From assembly GCA_018713105.1 (NCBI GenBank), contig DVFT01000171.1, forward strand, positions 1-37,621: a DNA stretch of 37,621 bases, written 5' to 3'. A model generated the notes under the pieces. That model searched no databases. It was not told where the DNA came from and saw nothing but the letters and a program-made list of their open reading frames with translations. The DNA is from Candidatus Limivivens merdigallinarum (GTDB taxonomy: Bacteria; Bacillota; Clostridia; Lachnospirales; Lachnospiraceae). Every line of letters begins with the position of its first letter. Positions within the stretch are counted from its first letter, which is position 1. The translations under genes and the position numbers were made by a program. This document shows, in pieces, positions 9,667 through 18,628 of the stretch.

Positions 9667-9713
9667 AAAGGAGCCGCAGAAAATGATATCAAAACTTCTT
9701 GCGGCTTCCTTTG
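9667..9713 (+). terminator. Rho-independent terminator downstream of the TSCPD gene
   Basis: AAGGAGCCGCA...TGCGGCTTCCTTT inverted repeat. Confidence 0.55.
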
Positions 9714-10039
9714 CTATTTCTTCTATAAGCAGTCCCTACCTCTCTTTTTCATTCTGCTGATGATTTCTTTCTTGTTTCTTTCTGCTTTCATCTTATCAGC
9801 CAAATCTAACAAAATCATAACAAAATGAAACTTTTTTATTTTTCTTGAATTTCTGTCCGCATATGGTATGATGAAACTAAGCATTCAATTTCTATTCTTC
9901 TTTGCGGCACTCGCCGTTCTGTAAATCCTATCGACGATCATTCTTAGAAATTCCAATGCGAAAACCACAATCCAGCAGAGGGGATTCTAAGAAACGGTAT
10001 GGATTCAGAGTCCTCTCAAAACTAAAAAGGAGGACAAAG

Positions 10040-11029
10040 ATGAATCAGAACAACAATACGTTTCTATTGGAAGAAAGACAGCCCGCCCGGGAATACAAAG
10101 ACCGGCTGTTCCGCATGATCTTCAAAGAAAAAGGGAAATTCCTGGAGCTTTACAACGCGCTGAACGGGACAGATTACGATAATCCCGATGATCTGACCGT
10201 GACCACTTTGGAAAATGCCATTTATATGGGGATGAGGAATGACGTATCCTATCTCCTGTATGACCGCCTATCCCTGTATGAACATCAGGCGTCCATCAAC
10301 CCTAACATGCCGCTTCGGAACCTGTTTTATGTGGCGGACATCTACTCCACCCTTACAAGGGATGCAAACCTCTATGGTTCCAAACGGATCATGCTTCCGG
10401 AGCCGCACTTCGTGGTATTCTATAACGGAATAGAAAAGCTGCAGGAGCAATCCATCCTCCAGCTATCAGACGCATTCCCGCAAAAATCGGGGAAACCCAA
10501 GCTGAACCTGGAGGTTCTGGTGCTGAACATTAATGCAGGATATAACCTGGAACTGATGGAACACTGCAGGACACTGCGTGAATACATGATCTATGTAGAT
10601 ACGGTACGGACCTATGCAAAAGAGATGTCCTTCCCAGGTGCTGTAGACCGGGCAATCAACGAGTGTATTTCAAAAGGCATCCTGGCGGACTTTCTTTCCA
10701 AGAATCAGGCGGAGGTGAAAAAGGTGAGCATCTACGAATATGATGAAGAAAAGCATATCAGGCAGGAAAGGGAAGACGCCATGGAGGAAGGCATGATGAA
10801 AGGCATGACGAAAGGATTGCAGATGGGGCTGCAGAAAGGGCTGCATAAGGGCGAACTTCTTTATATGATTACTCAGGTTTTGAAAAAATACTCCAAAGGT
10901 CTTTCCCCCGAGGAGACCGCTGATATGTTGGAGGAGGATCTTTCTCTAATCCAGAAGATCTATTCCTTGAAGCAAAGCTTCCCTAATCTGACAGCCGAAG
11001 AGCTGACAGACAAGCTTTTATCAGAATAG
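10040..11029 (+). CDS. Rpn family recombination-promoting nuclease/putative transposase-like (PD-(D/E)XK) protein
   Basis: DRLFRMIFKEKGKFLELYNALNGTDYDNPDDLTVTTLENAIYMGMRNDVSYLL and C-terminal MMKGMTKGLQMGLQKGLHKG repeats typical of Rpn-like ORFs; start MNQNNN after AGGAGG. Confidence 0.85.
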   Translation: MNQNNNTFLLEERQPAREYKDRLFRMIFKEKGKFLELYNALNGTDYDNPDDLTVTTLENAIYMGMRNDVSYLLYDRLSLYEHQASINPNMPLRNLFYVADIYSTLTRDANLYGSKRIMLPEPHFVVFYNGIEKLQEQSILQLSDAFPQKSGKPKLNLEVLVLNINAGYNLELMEHCRTLREYMIYVDTVRTYAKEMSFPGAVDRAINECISKGILADFLSKNQAEVKKVSIYEYDEEKHIRQEREDAMEEGMMKGMTKGLQMGLQKGLHKGELLYMITQVLKKYSKGLSPEETADMLEEDLSLIQKIYSLKQSFPNLTAEELTDKLLSE

Positions 11030-11035
11030 TCTGCA

Positions 11036-11064
11036 ACGGGGCTGCCAACCGGCAGCCCCGTAAT
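11036..11064 (+). terminator. Rho-independent terminator between convergent genes
   Basis: ACGGGGCTGCC-AACC-GGCAGCCCCGT then TAATCTTTTTT. Confidence 0.8.
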
Positions 11065-11070
11065 CTTTTT

Positions 11071-13356
11071 TCAGCCTTTCTCAAAAAACATGGAATCCAT
11101 GTAAAATTCATTAAAATCCTTATCCGCCGACAGATTGATCTCCGTAGACACCGACAGGATCTTCCCGATCCTTTCCCTGCTGTCCTGTTCTGTCAGGTAT
11201 TCCACGGCTCCTGCCAGGGAACTGTTTCCGATGGCTTCGATCTTTCCCTGAAATTCCTCTGGGAACATGCCGATGGCAATGGCTTTTTCCGTATCCAGCT
11301 TGTAGCCGAACCCTCCTGCCAGGTATACTTTATGGACATCGTCATAGGAAATTCCGTACCGTACCAGGAGCGTCTCCACGCCGCCCCGCACAGCCGCCTT
11401 GGCAAGCTGGATTTCCCGGACGTCCTGCTGGGTGAATACGATCTCTTTGCCCTCCGGATCCTTTGCCAGCGGGAAACCATCCTCGAAATACTCTTCATCC
11501 AGAAGCCCGCTGTCCTCTACAATTTCTTCCTTCACCAGCTCTGCCACGGTCTCCACCACGCCGGTTCCGCAAAGCCCCACCGGAGCCTGGTCACGGATGG
11601 TTTTCACGGACACCGTTCCATCCTCAATCTTTACGGAACAGATCGCTCCGGCAACGCTTCCCATGCCGCAGGAAATATTTCCTCCCTCGAATGCCGGTCC
11701 TGCCGCTGTGGAGGTTACCATGATCTTGTCCCGATTGCCCAGCGCCATCTCTCCATTGGTTCCCAAATCCACCAGGAGGCATACCTGTTCCCTGGAGTCA
11801 AATCCCAGGCTTAGAAGACCGGATACGATATCTCCGCCCACATAGGTGGAAATTCCGGGGAGAAGAACTGTACTGGCATCCAGAAGGTCATTGCCCAGGA
11901 TTTCCTGAAAGCTCCCCTCAATGAAATCGATGTTGACCGGGGTAAACGGATAGACACCTAAGGTATCGCAGTCGTATCCCATCAGAAGGTGTCCCATGGT
12001 GGTGTTTCCTCCTATCGCTACCCGCCTGACCTTTCCGGCCTCCACGCCGCTCTCTTCCAAAAGCCGCTTGATACCTTCCGTCAGGTCTGTCTGGATACTC
12101 TGGCGCAGCGCCTCCTTTTTTCCACCCATGGATGCCTGCATCCTGGAGATCACATCTGCGCCGTAAGCTCTCTGATGATTGATGGTGGTCACTGTGTGAA
12201 CTGCCTTTCCGGTCGTTCCCTTCAAAAGCTGCATGGCGATCGTGGTGGTCCCGATGTCCACCGCAATGTCGTAGCTGATGTCTGAATCTTCCGCATATTC
12301 TCCGGCTCTTTCTGCCCCAATGTTTTCTGCCCCGTCACTTCCTGCTCCGGCGCCTTCCGCCGCAGTCTTTCCTTCCGTCCAGTCTTGATCCCCTTCCTCC
12401 CTGTGATCCGTAAGGATCTCAAAATCCGACTCATCGTTCAGGTCAAAGGTAATGGTCAGATCACGCTTGGGAAACAGTTTGCAGGAAAGTCTCCAGCCGT
12501 CACGCAATTCTTCCTCGGAAAAAATCTTCCGGTCTTCCGGGCTGATGGCTGTTTTTCCTTCCGTCACCCGGATCTTACACTTTCCGCAGAGACCGTTTCC
12601 TCCGCAGAAAGCGCTGAATTTGTAGCCGTTTCGGATCAGCCCTTCCATGACGGATTCCTGATCCTTCAGGAGAAATGCGTTTCGTTTGCCATCCTTTAGC
12701 ACCGTCACTTCGGTTTCCGGGATATTGCGCATTTTGCAGGTCAGGTTCGGACAATTCCGGCAGTCATGCTGTGCCTTGAAAATCTCCGGATCTTCTGTCA
12801 GCACAAATACCTGACAGGAAGTCTTGACTGGATCATACATCAGCCCCTCGCTGATGCGGATGCCGAAGCGTTCCTTCAGATTCAGATATTCCCACGCCAC
12901 CTTCTGCACCTTCATGGAAATATCATGGGGAGCTTCTAATCTCCTCTTGATTCCTACCTGGTGCTCGCTGCAGGCTTCCCGAAGTTTTTCCACTAGGCGC
13001 CCGTCCAGGGAAAACAGTGCGGAATCCGCCATGGCGTCATACAGCATCCCACAGACATAATCCCCCTCTTGAAAGGCTCTGGTGCTCGCCTCCTTTAAGC
13101 CATTCCCCACGCTCATCACCGCATAGATCACCTTCGTGCCTTCCGGGTATTTCTTATTTGCCAGTTCCGCAGGGATTTCTCCGAATCCGATGACGCCCAC
13201 CGGGTCGCACAGCCTCATCGCTTCCTCATAGTGATCCTCGTATTCCTCCACGACCTCCTCGTATACCGGGCTGTCTTCATAACAGTCCATGGTCTTTAAG
13301 ACGCTTTTCAGCTCAATCTTCGGACACAGCTTGTCTATTTCATAAAAATTCTCCAT
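11071..13356 (-). CDS. Corrinoid activation/reductive-activation protein: N-terminal MetH-activation-like domain, [2Fe-2S] ferredoxin domain and C-terminal ASKHA (DUF4445/RACo-like) domain
   Basis: 761 aa. CGGNGLCGKC is a C-x5-C-x2-C 2Fe-2S motif. DIAVDIGTTTIAMQLL, LVDLGTNGEMALG and VYLAGGFGYKLD are RACo/DUF4445 motifs. The N-terminal YPEGTKVIYAVMSVGNG..FQEGDYVCGMLYDAMA and DPVKTSCQVFVLTEDP..CRNCPNLTC resemble B12-dependent methionine synthase activation domains. Confidence 0.88.
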   Translation of the reverse strand: MENFYEIDKLCPKIELKSVLKTMDCYEDSPVYEEVVEEYEDHYEEAMRLCDPVGVIGFGEIPAELANKKYPEGTKVIYAVMSVGNGLKEASTRAFQEGDYVCGMLYDAMADSALFSLDGRLVEKLREACSEHQVGIKRRLEAPHDISMKVQKVAWEYLNLKERFGIRISEGLMYDPVKTSCQVFVLTEDPEIFKAQHDCRNCPNLTCKMRNIPETEVTVLKDGKRNAFLLKDQESVMEGLIRNGYKFSAFCGGNGLCGKCKIRVTEGKTAISPEDRKIFSEEELRDGWRLSCKLFPKRDLTITFDLNDESDFEILTDHREEGDQDWTEGKTAAEGAGAGSDGAENIGAERAGEYAEDSDISYDIAVDIGTTTIAMQLLKGTTGKAVHTVTTINHQRAYGADVISRMQASMGGKKEALRQSIQTDLTEGIKRLLEESGVEAGKVRRVAIGGNTTMGHLLMGYDCDTLGVYPFTPVNIDFIEGSFQEILGNDLLDASTVLLPGISTYVGGDIVSGLLSLGFDSREQVCLLVDLGTNGEMALGNRDKIMVTSTAAGPAFEGGNISCGMGSVAGAICSVKIEDGTVSVKTIRDQAPVGLCGTGVVETVAELVKEEIVEDSGLLDEEYFEDGFPLAKDPEGKEIVFTQQDVREIQLAKAAVRGGVETLLVRYGISYDDVHKVYLAGGFGYKLDTEKAIAIGMFPEEFQGKIEAIGNSSLAGAVEYLTEQDSRERIGKILSVSTEINLSADKDFNEFYMDSMFFEKG

Positions 13357-13480
13357 CCCGATTGCCCCTCCTCATTCTGTAGATACACCGCTGCCTAAAC
13401 GAAACAGCCCTATGATAAAAGGGGACGTTATAAAGTGAAATTTATAACATCCCCTTCTCCATCCTAAAGCTTCACATGAT

Positions 13481-14134
13481 TTATTTTGCTTTTCTCTCCA
13501 GGATCGCTGCCTTTGCAGTCTCTGCTGCAGAAGTAGCGTCTGCGGTGTAGTAATCAGCGCCGATCTGATCTGCAAATGTCTGGTTTACAGGAGCGCCGCC
13601 TACCATTACGATATATTTGTCTCTTAAGCCTCTTTCTTTCAGGGCATCGACAACGGTCTGCATGTTCGGCATGGTGGTGGTCAGAAGTGCGGACATTCCA
13701 ATGACGTCTGCTCCCACTTCCTCTGCTTTATTGATAAAGGTATCTGCATCTACGTCTACACCCAGGTCGATGATCTCAAGACCTGCGCCTTTCATCATCA
13801 TGACTACCAGGTTCTTTCCGATATCATGCAGGTCGCCCTTTACCGTTCCTACAACTGCTTTTCCCACAGGCTCGTTTCCAACCTCGATCAGCTTCGGCTC
13901 CAGGATCGTGATTCCTGCGGTCATTGCTCTCGCTGCCACCAGAACTTCCGGTACAAATACTTCATTGTTCTTGAATTTTTCGCCGACGATCATCATTCCT
14001 GCCAAAAGCCCCTCATTTAAGATCTCCTTGGGATTGATTCCCTGTTCAAGAGCTTCCTCAACCAGTTTCTTGACGTTCTTTGCACGTCCCTTCTGTAAAT
14101 AGTCGGAAATTTCTTCGATAATTGCTGCTGCCAT
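13481..14134 (-). CDS. Corrinoid (cobalamin-binding) protein, MtaC/MttC-like methyltransferase cognate corrinoid protein
   Basis: Cap domain plus B12-binding DLHDIG (VKGDLHDIGKNLVVMMMKGAG) and GMSALLTTTMPNM; GGAGG RBS upstream of MAAAIIEE. Confidence 0.93.
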   Translation of the reverse strand: MAAAIIEEISDYLQKGRAKNVKKLVEEALEQGINPKEILNEGLLAGMMIVGEKFKNNEVFVPEVLVAARAMTAGITILEPKLIEVGNEPVGKAVVGTVKGDLHDIGKNLVVMMMKGAGLEIIDLGVDVDADTFINKAEEVGADVIGMSALLTTTMPNMQTVVDALKERGLRDKYIVMVGGAPVNQTFADQIGADYYTADATSAAETAKAAILERKAK

Positions 14135-14375
14135 TTGTTTTCTTACCTCCATGTTGTGATGTTTTTGATTCCAAAGGTTTCCGCAAACCTCGGAATTCCG
14201 CTTTCTTTTTTCATTCTCACTTATTCGTGTTGAAGTACCCTTATTATACAATCAGATACAAAATTTTTTTCATGATTTTTTCAGAAATCCTATATCTTTT
14301 TTTTGATTTTTGGCGTATTATAGGAGCTGAAACGAGATGCTTTTGTAATTTTTTTAGATTTTAGGAGAGAATTTT

Positions 14376-15626
14376 ATGCAGCCGTTATTATATACCATTA
14401 TTGAGAAAAGACGCCTCCACGAAATGCTGGAAACCTTTTACCAATGCATCTCCCTCCCCATCCAGGTGTTGGATGAAAACGGGGAGATCCTGGACAAATA
14501 CGGAGAGCAGAACAGCTACTGCAGTATTTTTAAGTCCTACCTTCCCAAGGACGATTCCTGCGAAAAGCTTCACTCCAGCGCCAGCAAGCTTGCCATGAGT
14601 CTGGGGGAAACCTATATTTTTGCCTGCCACTCCAACCTGAACCACATCGTCTTTCCCTTATCCAACAACAACGTCCTTCTTGGCTCCATCCTTATTGGAC
14701 CTTTTCTGATGGACACACCGGATTCCCTGCTGCTGGCAGACATTGCCAAACGCTATGACATCCCTACAATCCCCCTTTTGGAGCTCTATGAGGAGGCAAA
14801 CACCCTGCCCCTTTTGGAGCCATCCAAAGTGACCCATATCAGCCGCCTTTTGTTTTATATGTTTTCCGGTCTGGTTATTGACAGCCGGAATCAGTTTATG
14901 ATCAACCACAACAAGCTCTACCAGCAGTCCAAGATCAATGAATCCATCCAACAGTACAAGGCGACGGAGCATATCCATAAGCGGGCTTATCCCTACGAAA
15001 AGGAAAAAGCGCTGATCACCAAGCTGAAAACCGGCGACACTCAGAAAGCCAAGGCGCTTCTCAACGATCTCTTGGGATATGTTTTTTTTGCCGAGGGCAA
15101 TAACCTGGAAGTAGTGAAATCCCGCGCCCTGGAACTGAGCTCCCTCCTGTCCAGGGCAGCTATCGAAGGCGGTGCCACCAGTGACAGCGTGCTGAAGATC
15201 AACAACCAGTTCCTGATGTCCCTCCAGAAGATCAAAACCCTGGACGACCTCTGCTACCGTCTCCAGGAGACCATCGACGTCTTCACAGACTGTATGTTTA
15301 ACTACATTCCCAGCAAAAGCAACGAGATTATCAAGAAAGCTATCCGCTATATTTCCAAAAATTTCACTCGGAATCTGACATTGGATGAGGTAGCGAATCA
15401 TGTACACTTAAACCCCACATACTTTTCTACCTTGTTTAAGCAGTCCACCGGCTCCTCTTTCAAAGAATACCTAAATATGGTGCGTATCGAGGAGAGCAAA
15501 CGGCTCCTTGCCAACACAGATTATTCCATCATTGATATCTCTCTTGCTACCGGTTTTGAAGACCAAAGCTACTTTTCCAAGGTATTCAAAAAATTCACCG
15601 GATTGACGCCCAAACAGTACCGATAA
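14376..15626 (+). CDS. AraC-family transcriptional regulator with N-terminal PocR sensory domain
   Basis: N-terminal LPIQVLDENGEILDKYGEQNSYCSIFKS..ACHSNLNHIVFPL (PocR-like). C-terminal AraC HTH LTLDEVANHVHLNPTYFSTLFKQSTGSSFKEYL...GFEDQSYFSKVFKKFTGLTPKQYR. Confidence 0.9.
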   Translation: MQPLLYTIIEKRRLHEMLETFYQCISLPIQVLDENGEILDKYGEQNSYCSIFKSYLPKDDSCEKLHSSASKLAMSLGETYIFACHSNLNHIVFPLSNNNVLLGSILIGPFLMDTPDSLLLADIAKRYDIPTIPLLELYEEANTLPLLEPSKVTHISRLLFYMFSGLVIDSRNQFMINHNKLYQQSKINESIQQYKATEHIHKRAYPYEKEKALITKLKTGDTQKAKALLNDLLGYVFFAEGNNLEVVKSRALELSSLLSRAAIEGGATSDSVLKINNQFLMSLQKIKTLDDLCYRLQETIDVFTDCMFNYIPSKSNEIIKKAIRYISKNFTRNLTLDEVANHVHLNPTYFSTLFKQSTGSSFKEYLNMVRIEESKRLLANTDYSIIDISLATGFEDQSYFSKVFKKFTGLTPKQYR

Positions 15627-15643
15627 TTTGTGCAACATTTCAA

Positions 15644-15671
15644 TTGACAAGCCTATTAGAAATGCTATAAT
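15644..15671 (+). promoter_or_regulatory. Consensus sigma-A-type promoter of the P-type ATPase/RCK operon
   Basis: TTGACA (15644-15649), 16-bp spacer, TATAAT (15666-15671). Confidence 0.85.
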
Positions 15672-15676
15672 CATCG

Positions 15677-15760
15677 TGACTTGACCAAGGCAGTCACTGC
15701 CGGTAATACTCCGGGAGCAGCTGCCGGACAGGTCATGTCATGCGTCTATAAAAAGATGCA
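15677..15760 (+). promoter_or_regulatory. Candidate structured 5' leader RNA of unassigned class
   Basis: TGACtTGACC (15678-15687) pairs with GGTCAtGTCA (15731-15740); enclosed GGCAG-TCA-CTGCC hairpin (15689-15701); then TGCGTCT-ATAAAA-AGATGCA hairpin (15741-15760). Begins at the predicted +1. Confidence 0.5.
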
Positions 15761-15793
15761 GTATCAGCATTGAAAAAATAGGAGAAGTAAGAA

Positions 15794-18628
15794 ATGGACA
15801 CTCAAAAAAGCTTTGACGCAGAAACCTCTGATGTCAAAACAAAGCTCTTGTATGCCTCTCCTGTAGAAGCATGCAAACTTATGAATTCGGACATGAAGGG
15901 ACTCACCCAGTCCGAAGCCGGGCGCCGTCTGGAAACATACGGAAAAAATGAACTGCCCAAAAAGAAACAGGACAGTCTGCTGAAAAAACTGCTTGCAAAT
16001 TTCACAAGCCTAATGGCCCTGCTGCTGTGGGGAGGCGGCATTATGGCCATTGTTTCCGGTGCTCCGGAACTTGGGATCGCGATCTTCTGTGTAAATCTGA
16101 TCAACGGTCTCTTTTCTTTTTTTCAAGAATTTAAAGCAGAAAAAGCAACGAACGCCCTGCAGGAAATGCTTCCTGCCAATGCCCGCGTAATCCGCGACGG
16201 ACAGGAAACAAAAATACTTGCCTCTGACATTGTTCCTGGAGACATTATGATTTTGGAAGAGGGAGACAAAATCTGTGCAGATGCAAGGATCTTAAGAAGC
16301 AACGATTTCTCTGCTGACCAATCCACACTGACTGGGGAGAGCAATCCGATCCGCAAAAGCGGTGATGCTATGCAGCAGAAATGCAACTATTTGGAAGCAG
16401 AAAACATGGTATTCTCCGGAACGTCAGCAGCCGCTGGTACTTGCCGAGCCTTGGTAGTATCCACTGGCTCAGACAGTGAATTCGGAAAAATTGCTAATTT
16501 GACGCAAAGTACGGAAAAAAGCCTCTCTCCCCTGCAAAAGGAACTGGATGTCCTGACAAAGCAGATTGCAGTCATCGCATTCAGCATAGGGTTCCTGTTT
16601 CTGATAATTGCCGTATTTTTCGTAAAAGATCCGGTGATGGAATCCTTTTTGTTTGCGCTGGGCATGATCGTTGCTTTCATTCCTGAAGGCCTGCTTCCCG
16701 CGGTTACCCTTTCCCTGGCTTTGGCAGTACAGAAAATGGCAAAGGAACATGCATTGGTGAAAAAGCTTTCCGCTGTAGAGACCTTAGGTTGTACCAATGT
16801 CATCTGCTCGGACAAAACGGGAACGCTGACCCAGAACGAAATGACGGTCAACCATCTGTGGACCATCCACAGCGAGATGCTGGTCAGTGGGGAAGGTTAT
16901 GAACCCAATGGGGACATCCGTGACCATGACATCACGGTAACGGCTAAAAACAGCCATGCTTTGGAACTGCTGCTGAGCGGCGCCGCCCTTTGTTCCAATG
17001 CCAAACTCCTTCCGCCCAAAGATGCCAGTGGGCGTTATACGGTTTTAGGGGATCCCACAGAAGCATGTTTAAGCGTAGCAGCCCAAAAAGGCGGAATCGA
17101 CCTCGATCTTATGCAGCAGCATTATCCCCGGATCATGGAGCTTCCATTCGATTCCCGCCGAAAACGCATGACAACCATCCATCAGCTTCGCGAAACTTTT
17201 GAAGGCGGCAACCGTATTGCCTTTGTAAAAGGCTCTCCCAAAGAGGTCATGGAGCTGTGCAGCCGCTGCTTTGACACCTCCTCTTCCCGTCCAATGGAGC
17301 AGGAAGACCGGAACCGCATCATGCAGGCCAATGACATCTATGCCCGGGAGGGGCTTCGTGTTTTGGCTGTTGCCTACCGCCCTCTCCGGAAGAACGACGA
17401 TACGCTGCCTGATTCCATCCGTGAATACACAGCCGACAATGTGGAACGTGACCTCACCTTCCTGGGGCTTGTCGCCATGCAAGATCCTCCCCGCAGTGAA
17501 GTGAAAGATGCCGTCCAACTCTGCCACAGCGCCGGCATCAAGATTATTATGATTACCGGGGACTACGGACTGACTGCCGAAAGCATTGCGCGGAAGATCG
17601 GTATTGTCCAGGGCAGCCAAGCGCGTGTCATCTCAGGAAGCGAACTATCGGAAATGTCCGATGAAGCATTAAAGCTGGCGCTAAAGGGCGAGGTAATTTT
17701 TGCCCGCATGGCCCCGGAACAAAAATACCGTATCGTATGTGCCCTTCAGGAAATGGGAAATATCGTAGCTGTCACAGGAGACGGTGTGAATGATTCCCCG
17801 GCCCTTAAAAAAGCTGATATCGGAATCGCCATGGGAATCACTGGTACCGACGTCGCCAAAGAAGCGGCTGATATGATTCTCAGTGACGACAATTTCGCCA
17901 CGATCGTACGTGCTATTGAGGAAGGCCGGAGCGTTTACAATAATATCCGTAAATTTCTCCGTTATATTTTCGACAGCAATACCCCGGAAGCAGCCGCCTC
18001 CGTGGTCTACCTGCTGTCTGGCGGGATGATTCCGCTGCCGCTTACCATTATGCAGATTTTAACCATTGACATTGGAACAGATATGGTTCCTGCCCTTGGG
18101 CTTGGCGCAGAAGCTTCTGAAGCCAGCGTCATGCAGCAGCCGCCCCGTTCATCCAAGGAACGTCTCCTGAACAAAAACGTACTTCTGGTAGGATTTTTGT
18201 GGTATGGATTGTTAGGTACGCTTTTCGCGCTAGGCGGTTACTTTTTAGCAAACCTGCTGAATGGATGGCCCGTCGTTCCGCTTGCTTCGGAAGGGACTGC
18301 CGTTTATGCACAAGCAACCACCATGATGCTGGGAGGAGTCATTTTCTCACAGATCGGAATGGTAATGAACAACCGTACAGATACCGAATCGGTACTGAAA
18401 AGAGGGCTTTTTTCCAACCACTACATCAATGCCGGACTGGTTATTGAACTGGTTATCCTCGCAGCGGTCAGCTATATTCCGTTTCTTAATGGAATCTTCA
18501 ATACAGCGCCGCTCTCTTTCCTTGAATGGCTTTATCTGATGTGTATTCCATTCATTGTATTCGGTGTTGAAGAAGGACGAAAAAAACTGCTTCGCAGACA
18601 CATGCCAGAAAGGAGTAAGGTAGAATGA
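15794..18628 (+). CDS. Cation-translocating P-type ATPase, type II with IIC (Na+/K+-ATPase-like) TM motifs
   Basis: 944 aa; LTGES, CSDKTGTLTQNE, TGDGVNDSPALKKADIGIAMG. TM motifs IPEGLL (M4), SNTPE (M5), TIDIGTDMVPALGLG (M6). Confidence 0.93.
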   Translation: MDTQKSFDAETSDVKTKLLYASPVEACKLMNSDMKGLTQSEAGRRLETYGKNELPKKKQDSLLKKLLANFTSLMALLLWGGGIMAIVSGAPELGIAIFCVNLINGLFSFFQEFKAEKATNALQEMLPANARVIRDGQETKILASDIVPGDIMILEEGDKICADARILRSNDFSADQSTLTGESNPIRKSGDAMQQKCNYLEAENMVFSGTSAAAGTCRALVVSTGSDSEFGKIANLTQSTEKSLSPLQKELDVLTKQIAVIAFSIGFLFLIIAVFFVKDPVMESFLFALGMIVAFIPEGLLPAVTLSLALAVQKMAKEHALVKKLSAVETLGCTNVICSDKTGTLTQNEMTVNHLWTIHSEMLVSGEGYEPNGDIRDHDITVTAKNSHALELLLSGAALCSNAKLLPPKDASGRYTVLGDPTEACLSVAAQKGGIDLDLMQQHYPRIMELPFDSRRKRMTTIHQLRETFEGGNRIAFVKGSPKEVMELCSRCFDTSSSRPMEQEDRNRIMQANDIYAREGLRVLAVAYRPLRKNDDTLPDSIREYTADNVERDLTFLGLVAMQDPPRSEVKDAVQLCHSAGIKIIMITGDYGLTAESIARKIGIVQGSQARVISGSELSEMSDEALKLALKGEVIFARMAPEQKYRIVCALQEMGNIVAVTGDGVNDSPALKKADIGIAMGITGTDVAKEAADMILSDDNFATIVRAIEEGRSVYNNIRKFLRYIFDSNTPEAAASVVYLLSGGMIPLPLTIMQILTIDIGTDMVPALGLGAEASEASVMQQPPRSSKERLLNKNVLLVGFLWYGLLGTLFALGGYFLANLLNGWPVVPLASEGTAVYAQATTMMLGGVIFSQIGMVMNNRTDTESVLKRGLFSNHYINAGLVIELVILAAVSYIPFLNGIFNTAPLSFLEWLYLMCIPFIVFGVEEGRKKLLRRHMPERSKVE

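Noticed and set aside
9902-11029. Rpn-like ORF as evidence of an active mobile element
   Set aside because: No terminal inverted repeats, target duplications or other transposition genes around it; Rpn-like proteins are common stand-alone nucleases.
13357-14376. Cobalamin riboswitch next to the corrinoid genes
   Set aside because: I looked for a B12-box-like segment in the leader and intergenic region and saw only a short hairpin.
15677-15775. Stop-free leader reading DLTKAVTAGNTPGAAAGQVMSCVYKKMQYQH*
   Set aside because: No start codon or RBS and an in-frame stop just upstream; begins at the predicted +1. Treated as a structured leader, though a coding remnant cannot be excluded without BLASTX.
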